Source: Aplectana chamaeleonis (Eukaryota > Nematoda > Chromadorea > Rhabditida > Cosmocercidae). From it: 64,000 nucleotides of DNA. The notes below the pieces were generated by a model that did no database searches, was not told the origin of the DNA, and worked only from the letters and a program-made list of their open reading frames with translations. The stretch lies in NCBI GenBank assembly GCA_029168955.1, contig JAPDOI010001448.1, forward strand, positions 62,001-126,000. The letters run 5' to 3'. Shown here in pieces: positions 11,431-23,448 of the stretch. The translations under genes were made by a program, and so were the position numbers. Numbering within the stretch: position 1 is the stretch's first letter; each line of letters opens with the position of its first letter.

Positions 11431-11734
11431 GGCACAGTCCATCCTCTGAATCGATTCCCTGTTTTTTTGCCTATCGTGAGGACGGTCCCACGCTGATTCC
11501 AACGATGTCTCTGAAATCGTACAGAACGAACTGGGAACGGAGTTATGGCCCCTCGAAAATTGAGCTAAGCATGGTGGACGAGTTGTCCGAGGCTTGTAAT
11601 TTCCGTCATTTCCACCCGATGTATGCGAGCCGACCTGAATAAACAGAGAGGCAAAGAATGAAGGGAAGAACGGGTCTATTGATCAAATTTTTTTATTGAT
11701 CATTTCGTTCCTGTGCTTGGACTGTGCCTTTAAG
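11425..11734. mobile_element. TTTAAA-type MITE, family N3
   Basis: Ends are TTTAAAGGCACAGTCCA and the inverted TTGGACTGTGCCTTTAA. The interior contains CGGAGTTATGGCCCCTCG and GGTGGACGAGTTGTCCGAGG. A longer relative with the same interior lies at 31407-31900. It is the third link of the second chain. Confidence 0.8.
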
Positions 11735-11928
11735 TGCAGGTTCCCCAGGCGATCTTACCGTAGTTTATAGAGGGTAGGCCTAGGATGAGAATGGAACCTT
11801 CGGGACCCCAGGAAGATAAAGAGAAATTTTGCCGACTTCTGAATGAAACGACAGCTTCTCAGTAGCTGATTGATTTCCAAGTCATGCCCTGGGCAACATA
11901 GGGCCTTTTCTGACATTTCTCGATTCCT

Positions 11929-14074
11929 GGGGTGGTAGTAATTGAGTGTGTTAAACGCGAGTTAACAGGAGTTAAATTCGCGTTAAACGCGAGTTTAACC
12001 ACACCAGATTGTAATGATAACTCTTGATAGTTAAGAGAGAACTCGCTCTAGTTTCACCTAACATCCCCAGTGGTAGGCCTCTTATACACTTCCGAAGAAA
12101 ACGCCTCGAAAAAGCGACAATTGTAACCTTTGTTACGAAAAATAGCCTTTTCAAAACGTTTTCAGGTCTGTTTTTCTCTAAAATTCTGACATGTGGCATC
12201 CTCGCGGTAAGTTCGCGTTTAACATACTCGCAGACAGCACGGAAATAGTGCTGAAATGCGAGAGGAACTGAGGTTAACGAAAAACTCCTCCCGAGGAGTT
12301 TTTGGATGCGGTTAGCAAGATACAGGAGGAACAGTTTTGACCATCTATACTGAGGGCAAGTACGAGTTTAATTAATGCAGGGGGTTAAGGAAGTTTGATA
12401 GCACTGTTAGCGATTTTGATCCAGGACGTCACCCTATCTTTAAAACTGAAAGGTGTTCCAAGGGAGAGCCTTTTAACGGCTTCCGCCAGGGAAACGGGCG
12501 ATGAGGGATCAAAAACAAAGCAAGGATCATTGCTGAAACACGTTGGCCGTCTTCTTTGATGGCACTAATCAATCCCTCCCAATCAGCTGTTAATTTTTTT
12601 CGAGCGCCGACACTTCTCCCGCTTTTGTTTATTTTCTTCCGGAATTCATTTGCTTTGCTATTATCAGGTTAGTTTCGTTTTCATAATTCATTGCATAGCA
12701 CAGGCTATGAGGAGTATGTAGTGAATTATTTGTTTTCTCGCGTTTCGAAGGGGTTTCCACAACTTTTTTAGTGCAAAAAAGTGAAAATTTTCCAAGCCAC
12801 TGATTTTCAAGTGATTTGATGCTTTAGTAATGATTAAGTCGGGGCGTATCGGTCGAGTTTTGTGGGAAAGAAATGCGAACTTGTTTCTGAACCAACTAAA
12901 TTTGTTCTCCTTTTTCTGCAAGATTCTAATACTCCTCTCTCATTGCCAGATCAGTGCCATCGTGGCCTCTTTTTTTTTGAGGGTCCGCGACGCACTTGCT
13001 TTGGTGCATTAAAAGAGTCACTCGAAGTGTTTCAAATTTTTACCTTGAAATATGTGTACAAAATCTTTCCCTTAAACGATGCGCATATGAGTGTGTAACA
13101 GTGTTTCTATATATTTTCAGCACTAACTGCGGGCGGTGGATTAGTTTCATTTTGAGAAGACGGCAAACACTTCACAAATTCAACTGCATCAATGACCGAA
13201 ACCACACCATTACCCCAATCTCGGACGCCAGACTTGAGTTGCACACTTCCAAAAAAAACAATAGAATTCTTTTTCAAGAACGAAAATAGTCTATCTAGTT
13301 TATCATCATTCTTATAGGTTTTTAACTATCCATTTCAGTTGAACGCAGGACATTCTTTGAATTTATGCATTACTCGACGAGTTTCGGAATGTCATTTTCG
13401 CACCTAGCGTTACCTTTTCAAGAACACCCTGTAAATAATTCATCCAGAAATTCTCAAATTTTCGTTCACTCGAAATTTCCTTCCGATAATTTTTTTGTTT
13501 TTCAAAAAAACTTTTGTTTGAAAATATCAAAAAAAAAGTTAACAAAGTTACTACAAATGCAAACTTTTGTCAGATCACACGCAATTGATTGATTGAGGCT
13601 AATGATTAACCTAACATGTCTTTTCGAGAGTGGTCCTGAAAACTCACGGAGCTCACAAAAAATTACGAGAATTAGGATTTACAAGGAAAATTTAAAAAAT
13701 TGCATTTTGATCGTGTTTCGAACAAGCAAAATATTACGAAGTTCCTTTTGAAAGCTCTTCATAATGAATAAAATAAATAGCATCACTTGTACAATCTTTC
13801 CGATCCCTCGTCTTTCCACCGTAAACGTCGTTCGTGTCCAAGTGTAGAAAATACTTATGCGGACGAAGGTCACGCATAATGTATGTGTAAGCATAGGGCA
13901 GCTTTCGTTAAACCGGCAACAAACCGTGGCACCTATTTCGCGGTTCGTAGCCGGCCAGGAGGTGGCGGTTAATACGTGTTAATTTTGGCGGCTCTACTGC
14001 ATTTAATTCGCGGTATGTTGGCGGCTTGGAGGTGGCGGTTTATTCGCGGTTAACACACCATTTACTACCACCCC
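11929..14074. mobile_element. Candidate 2.1 kb non-autonomous DNA transposon
   Basis: The two outer ends match as inverted repeats: GGGGTGGTAGTAATTG...GTGTGTTAAACGCG on the left against GGGGTGGTAGTAAATGGTG and TGTTAACCGCG on the right (read inverted). Both ends are followed inward by clusters of GCGNGTTTAA or GCGGTTAA-type motifs (about 11950-12000 and 13930-14055), like the subterminal repeats of hAT elements. No matching 8-bp duplication is visible at the flanks. Internal frames (for example 12024-12248 and 12996-13289) are not recognisable. The two ends could belong to separate elements. Confidence 0.45.
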
Positions 14075-14274
14075 TGATGACTGTATCCCGTCTCCACTAC
14101 AGCGCGCTCAGCCGAACTTGAATGGTGAAAAAAAAACAACAGAAACGTCTCATGTGCGCTTTAATTTTGTTACCAATCAGCAGACGACTGGAGACCGGCT
14201 GGCATTTATGCACAAATTTTCAAAACGTGTCCATCCTGTTGGTACTCTGTGCGCAAACATACCTATATATTACA

Positions 14275-14501
14275 GTTGTACACGGACGAAATTTTCGAAA
14301 AAATTTCGAAAGATTTTTTGAAATCTTTTTCGTTCGTTTTCGTTCGTTCGAAAATTCGTCGAACGAAATTTTTTTCAATTTTCGTTCGTTCAAAATTTCG
14401 TCGAACAAAATTTTTTCAAATTTCGCTCGTTCGAAATTTCGTCGAACGAAATTTTTTCCATTTTCGTTCGTTCGGAATCCGATTTTTCGAAATTGTACAA
14501 C
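14275..14501. mobile_element. Minisatellite inside short inverted ends (41-42-bp units)
   Basis: An 8-bp inverted pair, GTTGTACA and TGTACAAC, bounds a TTCGTTCG-rich block. The units start at about 14341, 14383, 14424 and 14465, with the core TTCGTCGAACGAAATTTTTT. Open frames on both strands (107-145 codons) come from the repeat. The layout resembles 8736-9021: short inverted ends around a TTCGAA-type minisatellite. Confidence 0.55.
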
Positions 14502-15986
14502 CATTCCTTCCATATATACTATATATGTCGGGGACATGGGCACTTCGATTATATGGTGATTTGGTTGCTCATTGATCGGTTAAGCTGCATGATGCAAAAG
14601 TTTAGCACTGATCTTCATTTACAGAGTACACAAAAAGGGATCGCCAGTCATGAGAACACAGGCAATGTAGTGAGAATGTGCAGTTTTCGGTCTGTGATCT
14701 GTGAACCGCAGAACAACTGGGTTGTAATATTGTGACAAAACATTGAAGTTGAAGAAAACAGTTCGGACAGCAACGAGCTCATTAAACAGGATGACACAGT
14801 CAACCCTCATGCATGAACTGATGTGAAGTGAACATTGTCTCGTTGCACTGGAATGCGGAATTAGGGAGCAAAAACCGCAATAAAAAACCCACGCAGTCGG
14901 CGTACGTGTCGAGCGGTTGTCGCTGAGGCATTTTTTCCGACGAGCCGTTCCGACGAGCCCAAACGGCTGACTGGGAGATTATCAACTATGCAACTAATAT
15001 ACCCTCTCATCGATTCACAAGCCTGAAAAATACCTTCAAGAGGCAGCTCAACACGCACGCCTACCGCGAGGCCAGACAGTCTCATTCGGACCAACTTTAT
15101 GCAGTTTCCACCGACCTAAAACTGCGACATTTACAAAATACAGTTCATTACATAGATTACACGTAGACGAAATTACACGAACTTCAGTGAAGTTCAGTGA
15201 AGCACAGTGGCGGTAGTTAGTCGGCTCCGTTTGCGATCGAATAGGCCTAACATACCCCTTAGAAGCCTTTGGGATTCAGAATAGAGGTCAAATGTGTACC
15301 ATCCTCAGAGATATTGATTAAAGCCAAGAACGTCTATTTTATTGTTCTGTTCTGTGGGAGAAGGGAGCCTTCAGTATAGCTACGCATGTACTTGGAAAAC
15401 TCAAATCTCATCGACGCACCGTCGTACTAAGTGGATGGTTGGAAATGCAAAACCATCCACACAAACACCGACGGAGGTTATCGGCTATGCAGGTCAGAAA
15501 CGTAGACGGCCAATCATCACTATGGTGAGTTGTTTTTCAGGTGTCCACGTATGTTGTACTGATTGTCCAACTGGGTGCACAAAAACACCAGTGAAAGCCA
15601 AAGACTACACAGGTCAATCAGTTCGGTTGAGATCAACCAGGTGACGTATCCACCATGGAACTCGCCGACTATGTACTGGTAAAAAGGATGAAAAACGAAT
15701 CAAGCGCTGGTTGGTGTTCAATACAACTCGAACAACAACACTAAGTACGGGGTAGGTACTAGCAGTTGAAAAGTGGAAACTGTGGGGAACCACTAGCAGC
15801 TATGAAGCGTCCACTTATCGTCAATTAGTTGCCTGGCGATAAAAGCATTTTGTGACAAGCTTACTGGGGGGTTACTCAGAGTTGTTTTGCAGTCTCTAGC
15901 ATTCTGATAAGGAATGGAGCAATCCTCAGAGTTTCAGTAGCGTCTGAACTTGTCCGGACTATGACCTCGCCGCCAAAGCGCCAATA
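14502..15986. other. No recognised gene
   Basis: Apparently low-copy sequence. A 100-codon frame at 15342-15644 carries several cysteines but no recognisable domain. A GT...AG pair at 15525-15540 is only 16 nt apart, too short for an intron. Confidence 0.35.
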
Positions 15987-16450
15987 AGGCTCCGTCCATA
16001 CGTAGTGAGAACGCCCGCTTTCGCTCTCCAGCGCTCCTCAGCGCTCTTCAACGCTGACAGGCCCCAGGCAGAAGGACACTGGCAAATGCATCTTGTCTCG
16101 TGTTGTTTCGATTGGAAACGCTTGACCTGATGATCACTCACTCGAATCGACTCGTTTGCTGCTCATTTATCTTGGTTTGGGATGTTCTTGGTCGGCGTAT
16201 TTAACACGATGGCATTGGTTTTGAGGTAGGTTTGGCTTCTATTGTTCGATGGATAGAGCGATACACTTAAAAGTGACTGCGTTTCTCCCAAGTTAAGCGT
16301 GAGCGAGCGAGAGGAGGCGAAAACGCGCGGTAGCGGGCGTGAGCGCGCGAGAGCAAACGTAAGCGCCCTTCAGCTGCTGGCGAATCGTAGGTTAATGACG
16401 ACCATCGATTTTGGGTAATCGCACGCTCTCGCAACGTATGGACGCTGCCT
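15987..16450. mobile_element. Foldback MITE, TA-flanked family, copy 1
   Basis: It begins AGGCTCCGTCCATACGTAG after a TA and ends with the inverted ACGTATGGACGCTGCCT. The subterminal GAGCGC and GCGAGAGC-rich blocks are inverted as well. It abuts copy 2 with one base between them. Confidence 0.7.
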
Positions 16451-16451
16451 C

Positions 16452-16884
16452 AGGCAGCGTGCATACGTCGCGAGAGCGGGCGCTCCCGCTGTTGTGCGCC
16501 TCTCGACGCTCCTTAACGCTGCCCGCAAATTAACACAGGAAAACACCCCCACCTCTTGTTGATTTGATTGAAAACGTTTGATCGGGTGATCAATCGCTCG
16601 ATTCGGCGCAACGGCTGATGATTTCCCACCGTTTTCGACTTCCGTGGTGGGATTATGGAAAATAAGGGCAGTAGCTTTGTTACAGGTTTAAGGCCACCTG
16701 CTTTAGTGATGGAGCAGTAAGCTTGAAACTGGCTGCTTGCTTCATGGTGCTGGCGTGAGCGCGCGAGAGCGAGCGGGCGAGGGCGCGAAAGAAGGAGCGC
16801 TTGTGAGCGGCTAGCGAATTGTGTGCCCACGTTGACCAGAGATTTTGCGTAATGGCACGCTCTCGCCACGTATGGACGGAGCCT
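16452..16884. mobile_element. Foldback MITE, TA-flanked family, copy 2
   Basis: It begins AGGCAGCGTGCATACGTCG and ends ACGTATGGACGGAGCCT, followed by TA. The TA on the far left of copy 1 and the TA on the far right here suggest that the pair, or an original single element, used a TA target as Tc1/mariner-type MITEs do. Confidence 0.7.
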
Positions 16885-17900
16885 TACTCATTCATTCTCC
16901 GTGGGTAACTATCGAATTGAACAACAATATGACAGATCATACGTTTCGGCGATTATAGGTCGAATGACGTCAAATAACCACAGAACTTGGGGAATAAGTA
17001 CTGATGACTAAGTGCTTCAGACGACGGGTCAGTCCAGTCATCCGGTGCTGATCTCTGATCGACCTCCCCTTGGGCAAATTTCCAATTCAGAGAGCATGAA
17101 CTATAGTAGTGGTGCCATGACAATCCTACAGCTGGTAATCAGAAACTAAAATTCTGGGGCACAAGAGGAGGTTGGAGTACGGGCGGGGTTTTGCCCTCCG
17201 TCGGTCAATTGGCCGAGATTTTTCCACCCTTAGAGACGTTGCCGAATGGGTGACAGGGAAAATATTCCGGCGCGTACTCCCATCTCCTCCTCTACCTAAT
17301 CTGGAGATAAACAATCACATTTCACAGTTTTTCCGCTTCTCGATATCGGCGACCACTAAACTGGGCATTTCGAATATTCGAATAATCGAATAATTGAAAT
17401 TTTCTCCTCAATTCCACATTCTCCTTCAAGCTTTCTTGTTTTCTTTAACAAGTCTAGGCTGAACGTTACCACAATCATAGACTTCCGGCCATTCATAGTT
17501 CCAATTCACAATTATTCGAAATTATTCGAATATTTGAATATTTTAGGAAAAACCGATAGTTTCAGTTTCATGTAAGGTATAAGTCCACTCTCCCGTTAAT
17601 TGAGAGAGCCTTCACCCTGAAGCAATGCTCGGAAACTAGAACAGTTTGAATACATTTTGAAAATGGAGGCGAAAATTCAAATTTTGCGGAGCATTTGAAT
17701 AGTCGGTGTGCTCAAGCATAACGGCCACGTTTAATTATATGTATGTTTCCCAATTCAAAATCGAATTCTGTTTGTTCCCCGCGTGCTTGTCCGGATTGAG
17801 GGTAGGAACAGCGAGAAAGTGTGGGGAGAAAAGAGACGCAGCATATGAACGCCCGCACACGCTCTCGATCAACGGCAGTTAATTTCACTTCTTTTATAGT
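16885..17900. other. No gene; a small hairpin and AT-rich runs
   Basis: An imperfect inverted repeat spans about 17163-17292 (AGGAGGTTGGAGTACGGGCG against the complement of CGCGTACTCCCATCTCCTCC). AT-rich TATTCGAATAATCGAATAAT runs stand near 17370-17395 and 17510-17540. No coding sequence is supported. Confidence 0.45.
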
Positions 17901-18049
17901 ATATGTACCAGGGGTGTGCGGCAAAGGAATTTCAAATTTCGGCAAACAGCAACGGCAACGGCAAACCCCAAAAATGACCGGCAAAACGGCAAATGGCAAA
18001 ACAGCAACGGCAAAATCTGTTTATGCTATAATACACCAACATTTGCGTA

Positions 18050-18533
18050 GAAGGAAGGGTTGCCAACTTCAGATGGAGTTTCGGGATGCAATTTAATATG
18101 TTCTAGGGTAGCACAGTGTTCCAGTATACCAAGCTCAGAGTCTGTTGAACCTCAGGCAGTCACTAAAAAGGTGAAAATCTGATCAAGGCCAATGGTTCGG
18201 CCGAGAGAGTAGAGCCGATTTAACGATTGAATTACCTTTAGATGTGTTCAAAATAGATGTAGAAAATTTTGGTGTATTGATTCTGATTAGATCAGAAACT
18301 ATGCATTGTTGCCCAATTTCTGATCTGTTCTGAACATACACAAAGGTAATTCAATCGTTAAATCAGCTCTACTCACTTCGGCCGAGCTGTTCTGGCCTTG
18401 TTCCAATTTGGACCTTTTTAGGTCTGCCTGAGGCATTTAGTAGATTTTTATGTATGGGATATTGGAAAACTGCCTCCCCTAGAACATATTAAAAAACTTT
18501 ACGAAACTCTATCTGATGTAGGCAACCCTTTCT
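18050..18533. mobile_element. Foldback element nested in the hAT-like element
   Basis: A near-complete palindrome of ~480 bp. The outer arms carry AAGGAAGGGTTGCC and its inverse, then AATATGTTCTAGGG. The inner arms carry CGATTTAACGATTGAATTACC (left, 18220s) and its inverse at about 18345-18368. It would form a long hairpin. No coding capacity. Confidence 0.75.
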
Positions 18534-18899
18534 TGTTAGTCGTGTCGTATTCCATGCAATATCTGCCAGTTACTATGAGCCTGACGTTTCAATGGCCTTG
18601 ACAGGAAGAAAAGTCATATTAATCAGATGCTGCTTGAAAGCCTCAGGTTAACAGGAGTCACTACCAAGACCAACACGGCTGTAAGCTTCTCCATCGCCGG
18701 CGATAATTATGTTAATTCCTCTCCATTTGAAGTTTGCGTACAAATCAATGCTAGAGATTCAAAAGATGGGCGTCTTCTTGAGCAGCGCAAAGTGTTACTT
18801 GTCCGCAAAGGATTTTCTGAAAGGAGCCTGCGGCCAGCGCGTCCCAGCCTAGTCGATCCGGGGAAGATCAGCAAGCCGTAAGCAAGCTTGTTGCGATGG

Positions 18900-20025
18900 G
18901 AGTGTGCGCCGACCGAAAGAGTGTGGATGATACAGGTACCACAATCAGGTGCGAATAGAAGGGTTAATACGAGATGATTGGTCGGAATTGATGGCCAGAC
19001 AGTTCACACCGCGATTAGCAGCGCGCGGTTTAGGTTATAACCGGAGTCACAAATTTTACTGTTAGTAGCAAGTAGTAGGCTCAAGGATTTCAATTTCGCT
19101 CATTTCACACTACGATTGAATGGTTACCCTTGCGAAGCTACAGGAATGGAGTGAGACAAGTTTAGTTGAACGCAGCGCTCACGATAAAAGCAGCCTTCAG
19201 ATTTTCAAATCAAGAGCTCTGAGGGGCATGCTGATCGAATGCACAGAATGAGGGGCGTTTTACTGGTATGTACATGCGACGAGCGCGACGGTAGGTCTGC
19301 TGCGCTGACTTCGTCGCTGGAGCGCCGCGTGCAGTAGCCAGCTGGACTGCTCTTGGGCTCTTTCCATTCTACGTATTCGGCCCACAAGCCGGCACGTGGC
19401 CAATTACAGCCACAATGTCGGCTAGACACAAGCAACAAATTTGTCCCAAAACTTGAGTGTGGTTTACTCGCCCCACTCACCTCCTGTGGCTACCGAGGAA
19501 AAGGGTGGAGCGAGTACACCACGTTCAAGTTTCGGGCCGTATATTAGTGGTGGCTCGTTTTGAGCCGGCTTCCCACACTGTTGTTGCAATGGGCCTGTAA
19601 CCCTTGGAATTCTGGTGAAAAATTGAATGAGGTTTCAATCGTTGCCTTCGAAGATTTTAAATTTTTCCATCTTTACACCATTTCCTAGCAAACCCAGGTC
19701 TGCCATTAAGTCAACCTTTCATTTCAGCTAATGATCTCGAAATCGAAGATATCATTGACCACTGCCTTTACCGCCTTGAATATTGTTCAACTTTTAAAAA
19801 GCCGGACAAAGTGTTTGCAGAACTGATAATTTTCCTGTCCCAATTATTACCATCAGCCAACCAACCGACGAAAAGTGGGCCTATATAAACAAAATCTCCA
19901 CTGGTTCATATGTCTAAATAAGGCTACTTTTTCGCTACAGCTTTGATATGACTTGGTTTTGTAATCTTAGAACTTGCAGTGATCGGTATGCCTCTGAAAA
20001 AGGTTTTTTTTGCAGTTTTGGCACT
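18900..20025. other. Interior of the hAT-like element without a recognised gene
   Basis: Contains a short inverted repeat near 19450-19540 (ACTTGAGTGTGGTTTACTCG against the complement of CGAGTACACCACGTTCAAGT). Frames on both strands at 19205-19547 are overlapping and unrecognised. Confidence 0.35.
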
Positions 20026-20490
20026 CCTAAAGACACAGTACACCCTCAGATATGAATTTTGAGATTTTCATGTAATTGTGTAGAAGACCCCTCCTGTATA
20101 ACACGTGCCGAGTGCGAGATCTCAATTCCTCCAAACAAGTGAGATATAAGCGACCACCACAGGCCCGTCCCGCTAACAGACCTTCGAACTCGATAGCGGC
20201 TCGATGGATGGATGAATTCAAACAAGTCGTCGTTCTTCAGATCATTGTTGGATTGTCTCCATATCCTGGCTCGCTCTCGCGCAACGATTGCAAATGAAGA
20301 AAAATACAGACCTGAGCCACCTCGTCCACCAATTTTTCACCCTCAAAAATCAGGCATCTTTAGGGAGCCATAATTCTGTTCAAAGGGGTCTTGGACGATT
20401 CCAGAGATATCACTGTGATCAGTGAGTGACTCTCTCCAAGACAAGCATGAAATCCGAGAATTAATTTCTTGGGTGTCCTGTGCCTCTAAA
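20026..20490 (+). mobile_element. TTTAAA-type MITE, family M1, copy d
   Basis: Left end CCTAAAGACACAGTACACCC and right end GGGTGTCCTGTGCCTCTAAA. The interior matches copies a-c throughout. It sits within the hAT-like element at 17909-20852, so it is the younger of the two or was carried along as part of its interior. Confidence 0.8.
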
Positions 20491-20860
20491 GGACTAAGAA
20501 TTTGATGATTAAAAAAAGACATCTGGAAGCTCCCAAACATTTTAGAACTCAAACGAACTCCTCTGATTACCCAGTCAAGATGTTTTCATAAGCTACCTAC
20601 TGAAAGGGTACAATTATACATTGAATGAGCCGGAACCAGGAGCTGGAACTAGTCAAAATAATTAATTGTAACAGCTCCGAATCGCTGACCAACACAGAGG
20701 CTGTGGTGAGAGCGAATCCTGTTGTTTCAACGAATTTTTGCCGAAAATTTGCCGCTTAAGACGAAAATTTCGGCAAACGGCAACGGCAACGGCAAACCCC
20801 AAAAATGGCCGGCAAACGGCAATCGGCAAACGGCAATTGCCGCACACCCCTGATATGTAC

Positions 20861-21501
20861 GCAGGAAAACATTCCAAAGTAACCGTGGCTGCAACTACAT
20901 AAGTGGGCTGTGTTTACGCTAGGTATAACTTACGGCGTTCACGCTAGCATTGTTTGAAAGGGAGAGAGAACGCCAAAGTCGACGCGTATAACATTCCAGA
21001 ACGAGCGCGTTGGAAATTCTGAGAAGTCACTAGTGATCAAAGTTCTATATCCTGTCGACTTATGCTAATCATTTACCAAAGTGTCCTGATTTGACTGTTT
21101 TGAGACGAAACGGTTTTCGGGGTTGACGTCACATGTGTCGTCTCAGAGAACCTATCGCTAAACCGGTTTTTCGAGAGAATCAAATCAAAAACCAAATGAC
21201 TTGGAAGCAGACTTTAATCAATAATTGCTATGGGACTGTTGATCACGGCTGTACTTCCAGAATACAAAAAAGCATCGCAAACTCGTAAAAGTTACGCGCA
21301 TCCGAAATTTTTTTTGCCTATTTTCCGCCGTTTTTACTTCGACGTTAATGTAATCTTCCGCTGAATTTCTGGCTCTGTTTTTGAAATAATGCTGGGGGTA
21401 GACGCTCCGCCCACTCTCTGACCAACACCAGGGGATGAAAATGACAGGCCGATGGAGGAAAAAGGACGGATCATTTAGTATAGCCGGTATATGTATGGTT
21501 G
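20861..21501. other. No recognised gene
   Basis: No feature I can name. A minus-strand 118-codon frame (21218-21574) overlaps the palindrome at 21502-21650 and shows no known domain. Confidence 0.35.
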
Positions 21502-21650
21502 GGTCCGTGGCCTCCTCCCTCAAGAAAAAACGTGTAAATTCAAACCGCGGGTGGCGTGGCGGTTTAAATCTCAATCTCTGAGATTTAAACCGCCGTGCCA
21601 GCCGCGGTTTGAATTTAAATGTTTTTTCTTGAGGAAACAGGCCACGGACC
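21502..21650. repeat. 149-bp palindrome
   Basis: A nearly perfect inverted repeat: GGTCCGTGGCCTCCTCCCTC on the left, its near-complement at the right end, with AAACCGCGG and GGCGGTTTAAATCTCA segments inward and a loop of only a few bases. It is probably a miniature foldback element. Confidence 0.75.
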
Positions 21651-22117
21651 TAGCAATATGTATATAAATCAGGACCAATTTTGTCTACCAACATTTCGTG
21701 TTTTCAGTCTGATGACATACCCAAATTTTAGTAAAAGCCGCACTGCATTTCAACTTCACAGGTCACCAAAACTCATTTCTATAGGAAAAGTCACGGTGTC
21801 ACCAAAATAGTGAGAGCCAGTGAATAATTTGTTCGCATTTGACGATTGGAGTAAATTGTCTGCTATTAATACTGATGGATTACGGTAGCTAAAGTGGCAT
21901 TAATTGCAAAATAACCTAACATAAAGCGCCTAATCCGTAAAGGCTTCTATTCGTGTTCAGCGCCCCAAATTACCCATGGACGGAGTTTGAGGAAGAAAAT
22001 TCGCCATTTAAACCACGGAAAATGGGATTAAATTTGCGCCATAGGGGCGCCGAAATGTGACGTTCGTTTTCAGTTTTTGCTTTACCCACTACAGTAGAGT
22101 ACAGTATGTAAAATGCC
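21651..22117. other. No recognised gene
   Basis: Nothing I can name between the palindrome and the next foldback. Confidence 0.35.
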
Positions 22118-22549
22118 ATTTACGCGTCTTTCATAGTCCTCACGGCAAGCGCGGCACGCACGTGATGCTCGGGATGACCGGTTGACTATGAAACTTTTCA
22201 CCGCGCGGCACGCGCGGGACGAGCAGGAAGCAACGATGAAATTTCCGGCGGCACCGCCATGGCGGTGCGGGTTGAAAACGGGCCTCAACTAAGACATGCA
22301 CAGAAATTCCTGGCTCGCATTTGGGTATGCGGTAGCGAAGGATAGTCGCAGGATTATTTATGTCGGAGTGGATTCATATTGAGAAGCCAATAGTGCTTCG
22401 CATGGTGAAATCGCCATGGCGGTTCGGGAGGTGCCACTATGGCGGTGCTGAATGGGCGGCACGTGTGTCCCACTCGGTGAAAACTTCCACAGTCCACTGC
22501 GCTTCCCGCGCGCGCGCCGCAGTTGCGGTGAGGACTATGAAAGATGCCT
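22118..22549. mobile_element. GC-rich foldback MITE, copy 1
   Basis: Inverted ends built on TCTTTCATAGTCCTCACGGC (left) and its inverse ending AGGACTATGAAAGATGCCT. The subterminal part is rich in GCGGCACGCGCG and CGCCATGGCGGT. A second copy lies at 36324-36749, with the same central TATTTATGTCGGAGTGGA segment. The left border of this copy is degenerate. Confidence 0.75.
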
Positions 22550-23448
22550 TAGATCACTGTAGCCTACCGCAACCTTTCAAAAAACTTTTTCGATCGTTTC
22601 TCGGCTCGGGCTCAGCGAATCTTGAAGAAACTTGTGCAAGTTGTTGGGCACCACAAATTTAACCTTATACATACTCAAAGTCCAATCATGAATGCACAGT
22701 TTTCAGGTCATTTATTCACAACTTTACTCGCTGCGATTTCCACTGGCACGGGGAACTAAAAGTGAATGTTTTGTGACCACTTGTGGTCAAAATTTTGATG
22801 AGCAGTGATCAGGGTTGAATTGTTTAGCGTGCTTGACGTGTGGATTGTTTGCGAACGTGTAGGTTCTACCACATTCATCAACATTATTTCACGTGAACTT
22901 CGCGAATGCATGTAATTTCCCACTCGGTAGACCTTTGATACCCTAAACCAGCTTTTGTTGACTGCCAACTAGAATTAAAATTCCATTTAAAACAATTGGC
23001 AAAGTTCACCAAGGCACATCGGGTATCATGGTACTCAAGACCCAAAGGTCGCCGCAAAGTGCAGAAGGGGGATCGGACAGAAAGACAAGAGTATGTGTTT
23101 ACTTTTTGGTGTTCAATGTAGATAATGATGGATCTCCAATCGGACACAAACCATCACAGGTCGCTCAAAATCATAAACACTGGACTGTGCAGCAGTTCCT
23201 GATGTCTACTCACGTGCCATGTAGAGAGATATAGTCTGAAATAATTAACTGAAACTCCAATGATTCCAGGGGAAACCAGGGCGCCGTGCATGGGAGTCCC
23301 GGTTTTCTTGGAAATAGTTTCAGAGTTGGGAAATTATGAGTTGAAACGAAGTGAGCCAGTTGTTGTTTAACATTTAAAAATTAACAGAACTTGCCTAGCT
23401 CTGAATTGACTGTTACAGGATGAGGATCAGTACTAACTGACCTACAGT
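22550..23448. other. No recognised gene
   Basis: Apparently low-copy. Short frames (22756-22968 and 23028-23234) have no recognisable product. Confidence 0.35.

Larger units (their letters stand above)
17909..20852. mobile_element. hAT-like non-autonomous DNA transposon, 2.9 kb
   Basis: Perfect 16-bp inverted ends, CAGGGGTGTGCGGCAA at 17909-17924 and its complement at 20837-20852. A perfect 8-bp duplication, ATATGTAC, flanks it at 17901-17908 and 20853-20860. Eight-base duplications and CAGGGG ends are the mark of hAT elements. Both ends are followed by runs of CGGCAAA and CAACGG motifs (17930-18015 and 20735-20835), probable transposase-binding subterminal repeats. I see no transposase. An 84-codon frame at 18627-18881 is not recognisable. 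The element carries a foldback (18050-18533) and an M1 MITE (20026-20490). Confidence 0.85.

Noticed and set aside
14122..14559. 145-codon ORF and its 107-codon antisense partner
   Set aside because: Both lie mostly in the TTCG-rich minisatellite and are low-complexity.
15525..15540. Intron with GTGAGT donor and TTTTTCAG acceptor
   Set aside because: Only 16 nt from donor to acceptor, too short to be spliced.
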